This document shows, one piece after another, positions 61,035 through 64,000 of a stretch of 64,000 bases of DNA. The notes beneath the pieces are model-generated. The model was not told where the DNA came from, ran no database searches, and worked only from the letters and a program-made list of their open reading frames with translations. The DNA lies in the IMG/VR virus record IMGVR_UViG_3300028829_003504, positions 124,001-188,000 of that record; one strand, 5' to 3'. The translations under genes and the position numbers were made by a program. The stretch is from a virus. Positions within the stretch are counted from its first letter, which is position 1, and the number at the start of each line of letters is the position of its first letter.

Positions 61035-62255
61035 ATGACGTGGATAAAACGAGGAGCTGCCAGAAGGCCTAGGAAGAATGCTAGAAACTTCACACAAGTT
61101 TCCGCACAGAAAAGAATGGACGAGACAGTAGACGCATTCCACCAGAAGATTGAGAATGCTTTATTTGTTAACTCCAGAGCGGCTATAATATTTAAGCAAA
61201 CTAAAATAGGAATGGGCCGACCGTGCACATGTAACAAAGTAGAGTCACTAGGAGAATACGATGAAGTCATGGACGTTGATTCGGATGATCTTCAAGAAAG
61301 AACTAGAGACGCTTCACCTACCGCCCCTATACTTGCGCCGCAGTCAAGTCCCATGGATGGCGTTGAGATTAGGGTAAATAATGACAATTTCTTCGGAGAT
61401 ATAGGCATAGCTGAGAAACATGACCACATAGGAGATGCTGACCAGAACGGTGCCATAGAACTAGGGGACTTAAATAGAGATAGTAAATTGTATAACTTAG
61501 ATCACATGGACAGAAGCTCTATTGAGGACCTAGACCCAGCACTGCAAGCTATATATGAGGAGAATATATTCTCAGGTGCTACACTTAACTGTGGTATTTG
61601 CTTTAGGACAGGGTTTCAGCCCGGCTTCGAAGTACCAGGATATCACTATGAAGTTAAAACAAACTACGATATAGTGGATTCACGAGGCTATCACGTAGAC
61701 GTGTCGGCACACCCTGCTCAGTTCCAGAAGCAAGCAGAGGATGGTTTCATCGACTTCGAAGTGCTGGTGCCTTTGTTTTACACGGAATGTACGTTCAGTG
61801 TTAGAGATAACGAAGATGTCCTGGGGCGTGTTCTTATATATGAGGCAGGGGATGACTCAACTAGCAAGAAGCCTATAAGTAAAGAGTACTTTAATGAGTT
61901 CAGAGGTAAACATGTACGTATTAGGGTATATGAAAGTAACTTCACCCATGTATCTATCTGTTTCGATTTAGGCATGGAACCTATTTATGTTAACCTTAGT
62001 GAAGAGGCTCAGACTCTAGACTTTGAACGTGATATAACCTCAGGCAACCCCACTGTTATCTTACCTGCCCGTATAGGCGTATTAAATGTAGGAGATGTCA
62101 TTATTATACCCGATAGAAACTACTCGTTGAAAATTACGGATGCTCCGCGTAAGCAATTAGCTGACCGAGTAATAATTGAATGGGCTGTTAATACTAGGAC
62201 ATTGCAAACCAATGAGGCGTTACGGAATATCCATAAGGGATATAAGCTAAAGTAA
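61035..62255 (+). CDS. Hypothetical beta-rich protein, possibly structural
   Basis: A 406-residue plus-strand gene with AAGGG upstream. The N-terminal 60 residues are basic, followed by an acidic linker (GDADQNGAIELGDLNRD, resembling a dockerin-like calcium loop). Residues 190-400 are beta-rich with features of virion or baseplate domains (FEVPGYHYEV, VLVPLFYTEC, VGDVIIIPDRNYS). No family can be named. Its orientation, late-like promoter box and strong terminator fit a late structural gene. Confidence 0.6.
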   Translation: MTWIKRGAARRPRKNARNFTQVSAQKRMDETVDAFHQKIENALFVNSRAAIIFKQTKIGMGRPCTCNKVESLGEYDEVMDVDSDDLQERTRDASPTAPILAPQSSPMDGVEIRVNNDNFFGDIGIAEKHDHIGDADQNGAIELGDLNRDSKLYNLDHMDRSSIEDLDPALQAIYEENIFSGATLNCGICFRTGFQPGFEVPGYHYEVKTNYDIVDSRGYHVDVSAHPAQFQKQAEDGFIDFEVLVPLFYTECTFSVRDNEDVLGRVLIYEAGDDSTSKKPISKEYFNEFRGKHVRIRVYESNFTHVSICFDLGMEPIYVNLSEEAQTLDFERDITSGNPTVILPARIGVLNVGDVIIIPDRNYSLKITDAPRKQLADRVIIEWAVNTRTLQTNEALRNIHKGYKLK

Positions 62256-62269
62256 ATCTAGATAATAAG

Positions 62270-62299
62270 AAATGATCTACAATAAACTGGTCATTTTTT
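62270..62299 (+). terminator. Rho-independent terminator
   Basis: AAATGATC, 11-nt loop, GGTCATTT followed by TTT, 14 bp after the stop of the gene at 61035-62255. Confidence 0.75.
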
Positions 62300-63008
62300 G
62301 GACGGTCAGGTTAAATAATTTTAGTTTGAAAAACCCCCACGCTTAGATTGAGCATATACGTACGCCTGTGTAGCATATAGGGCAGTATAGGTCGACTAAA
62401 ACTAAATGGTTAATGTAATCAACCACTTACGATTTATTTTACACTAAAATTCAGGAAAAAGCCAACCCGGAATTGGCAGATATAGCATTCTACGTGGTTT
62501 AGGGTATAGCAGAGTACTTCTACCGTACGCCGGGGTCTAGATCGAGGTTTCTAAAAAGTTGGTTTAGGGCATTCTGTAAAGTGAGTGCAACGAGTATGAT
62601 GTTCTAAGCCATCAGAAACAAAAGACCACAAGGGTCCAAAGAGAGAAAAAAGAAAGCACGATCAGAACGTCGAGCGGGGAACCCGCTTGACGACAAACGC
62701 GATTAACAAAGAAACAATGCAAAACCCCGCAGACGATTACAACGATGCAAAGACCCTTGAGAAAACGGCGAGAAGGACCATTGCGCCCTTAAAAGGACCT
62801 TCGGTTTTACCTATTAAAAGGAGATCTAAGTACCTTGGTTCTCAATAGACTAATGGATCGTTTTCGGTAATAGGTTTATTGTTTATTGGGAGGTTTAGTT
62901 AAGAAAGAGATCGACCAAAGGTCTCCTCTTCCAACGGAGGTACCCTCCGACTATTATCTTTCTGTAAAGTATAATCATTAATATGATAATGATAATAGAG
63001 ATCTCCTT
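62300..63008 (+). other. Gene-free structured stretch
   Basis: About 700 bases without a supportable gene on either strand. Complementary segments include TTTAGTTT/AAACTAAA (about 62322 and 62400), GCCAA/TTGGC hairpin (about 62465-62481), CAAGGGTC/GACCCTTG (62629-62636 with 62752-62759) enclosing a GC hairpin CGTC-g-AGCGGG/CCCGCT-t-GACG (62668-62692), CGGAGG/CCTCCG (62935-62949), and AAGGAGATCT/AGATCTCCTT (62818-62827 with 62999-63008). It is either a long structured 5' leader of the following gene or a separate non-coding RNA. A TATAAT (about 62970) lies close to the next ATG. Confidence 0.5.
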
Positions 63009-64000
63009 ATGGCTATTTCCCGCGAGCCCCGCGCTGCCTTCCCAAAACTCACACTGCAAGCAACACGCTCCCAGATTAAAGTACTACGCAGTATGATAAA
63101 GCGTGCCTCTGAAATATACGTATGGACTATTGAGAAACACCAGTCTAACTACTTCACTGATGATAGCCAGCTACCTATTTACATCGACAGACTCTACGCT
63201 AATGATCCACTTGAATGGTTTCCCAGAGAACTTTTCTTAAACATCTTACGTCGAGGTAGAATGCACTACTTATCCTCGCCTGATGCAAAAGCCCAAGTCC
63301 CCAGAGGCTGGAGCTTACCTTTCCAATTCAAAGACTTCAAAGTACGGTCATTAGGTATAGACTTTACCTTACTGGAAGAAGTTCCCCACCTTGAGAAAAC
63401 CTTTATACCCTCAACTAATACAAACAAACAATTAAAGTTAAGCGAAGCCATGACCACTGGTTGGTGTCTTTTAAAGTACACTAAATTTAATGACCAGCTC
63501 CGTATTACACACGAACGATTCCGTAATATGGGCATGCGCTCCGACGTAGTTGCAGAAGATACTATGTGTTACGGATCTATCTCAATAAGCACCAAGGAGC
63601 TAAAGCTACTGGAGGACACAGCTAAGATAATAGGACCTGTCCGTAAGATTATTATTAATAGTATGTTCGACCACCACGAAGCAACTGGTAAATACCCAAC
63701 ATGGAATACTATTAAGAAAGAGTTACCCTTGATTAAGCACCAACTAGACTCGTCCCAGTTAGAGTTGTACTCTGCGGCCATCAGTGCCTCTTTCTATCAT
63801 ACGGCTATGCAGGCCTTACATAAATTTCATACTGAGGGCGATGCTAAGTTCTGGTACAGCGCCTTGGATAGAGTTAGCTTGTTAGTCGAGACCCCTGCCA
63901 AATACCTAGAGCGCGGTTCTATACACATACCTAAATTTGCACGTAGACCCTACATGACCTATAAGCGCCAGCTCTACTTAAACATAGAGGAAACTGTAAA
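63009..64000 (+). CDS. Hypothetical protein, runs off the window; possible duplicated TnpB-like N-terminus
   Basis: Open from ATG 63009 to the window end (at least 330 residues). No Shine-Dalgarno is present: the bases before ATG read AGATCTCCTT. The protein seems to contain two related halves, each opening with a helix of the kind TRSQIKVLRSMIK or STKELKLLEDTAK. Features such as WFPRELFLNILRRG with LPFQFKDFK in the first half, and TIKKELPLIKH with GSIHIPKFARRP in the second, resemble the REC/WED part of TnpB and Cas12-like proteins (compare FPRFK and LPKLG). This is a weak pattern match; the RuvC-like half, if any, is outside the window. Confidence 0.4.
   Translation, partial: MAISREPRAAFPKLTLQATRSQIKVLRSMIKRASEIYVWTIEKHQSNYFTDDSQLPIYIDRLYANDPLEWFPRELFLNILRRGRMHYLSSPDAKAQVPRGWSLPFQFKDFKVRSLGIDFTLLEEVPHLEKTFIPSTNTNKQLKLSEAMTTGWCLLKYTKFNDQLRITHERFRNMGMRSDVVAEDTMCYGSISISTKELKLLEDTAKIIGPVRKIIINSMFDHHEATGKYPTWNTIKKELPLIKHQLDSSQLELYSAAISASFYHTAMQALHKFHTEGDAKFWYSALDRVSLLVETPAKYLERGSIHIPKFARRPYMTYKRQLYLNIEETV

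Noticed and set aside
62459-62566. A tRNA-Leu-like stretch: AAGCCAAC pairs with GTTGGTTT and AATTGGCAGA resembles a D arm
   Set aside because: No anticodon arm of correct size and no T arm with TTCGANN can be drawn; length and spacing do not fit a tRNA.

Overview
The window reads as part of a large (probably jumbo) tailed-bacteriophage genome, in its early/replication region. Almost every gene lies on the minus strand in tightly packed, often overlapping units with Shine-Dalgarno sites. There are many small genes of unknown function, one CCA-encoding tRNA-Lys, and a self-supplied replication and recombination set: DnaB-type helicase, DnaG-type primase, both subunits of a type II topoisomerase, a UvsX/RecA-type recombinase, a gp32-like ssDNA-binding protein, a RuvC-like resolvase and a Cas4/RecB-like nuclease. 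No host marker genes are present, so the host cannot be named from sequence alone.

Layout (transcription on the minus strand runs from high to low coordinates). 1-7.1 kb: helicase, HNH endonuclease, a possible sigma-like protein and unknowns. 7.2-11.4 kb: topoisomerase A and B subunits. 11.4-20.7 kb: a block of abundant-looking low-complexity proteins (one histone H1-like, several with long Asp/Glu tails), separated by hairpins and built from in-frame tandem repeats. 20.7-39.3 kb: many small unknown genes, plus a HAD-like phosphatase, a NADAR (YbiA-like) protein and a UV-damage endonuclease. 39.3-40.8 kb: a 1.5-kb stretch without genes that holds tRNA-Lys and, downstream of it, roughly 0.9 kb of dense inverted repeats ending in a strong terminator. 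This looks like a large structured non-coding RNA. 40.8-46.1 kb: recombinase, ssDNA-binding protein, sigma-70-like factor, coiled-coil protein, zinc-ribbon and SWIM proteins. 46.6-52.0 kb: the most striking operon, encoding a ParB/sulfiredoxin-fold protein, a DNA cytosine-C5 methyltransferase, a CmoA-like (carboxy-SAM synthase) protein, a DUF1611/DgcN-like protein and an asparagine-synthetase-like PP-loop enzyme. 52-60.9 kb: a duplicated-domain protein, Cas4-like nuclease, primase (plus strand), C39-like peptidase and RuvC-like resolvase. 61-64 kb: two plus-strand genes separated by 750 bp of structured non-coding DNA; the second runs off the window.

The most interesting proposal is that the 46.6-52.0 kb operon makes a hypermodified cytosine. 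The CmoA-like enzyme would supply carboxy-SAM. The C5-methyltransferase carries Arg in place of the usual motif-X Asn, next to the cofactor, and could transfer a carboxymethyl group to cytosine. The asparagine-synthetase-like and DUF1611 proteins could then amidate or conjugate the new carboxylate. Each family assignment rests on visible motifs; the pathway is inference.

Regulation is also visible. Six intergenic promoters share an upstream box (consensus TTGCCTAATGCCGTCT) placed 48-50 nt before the -10 hexamer. A second element, AAACTGTAAA, recurs in the transcribed orientation between genes. The primase and the 61-kb gene share a T4-late-like TATAAATTACG box.
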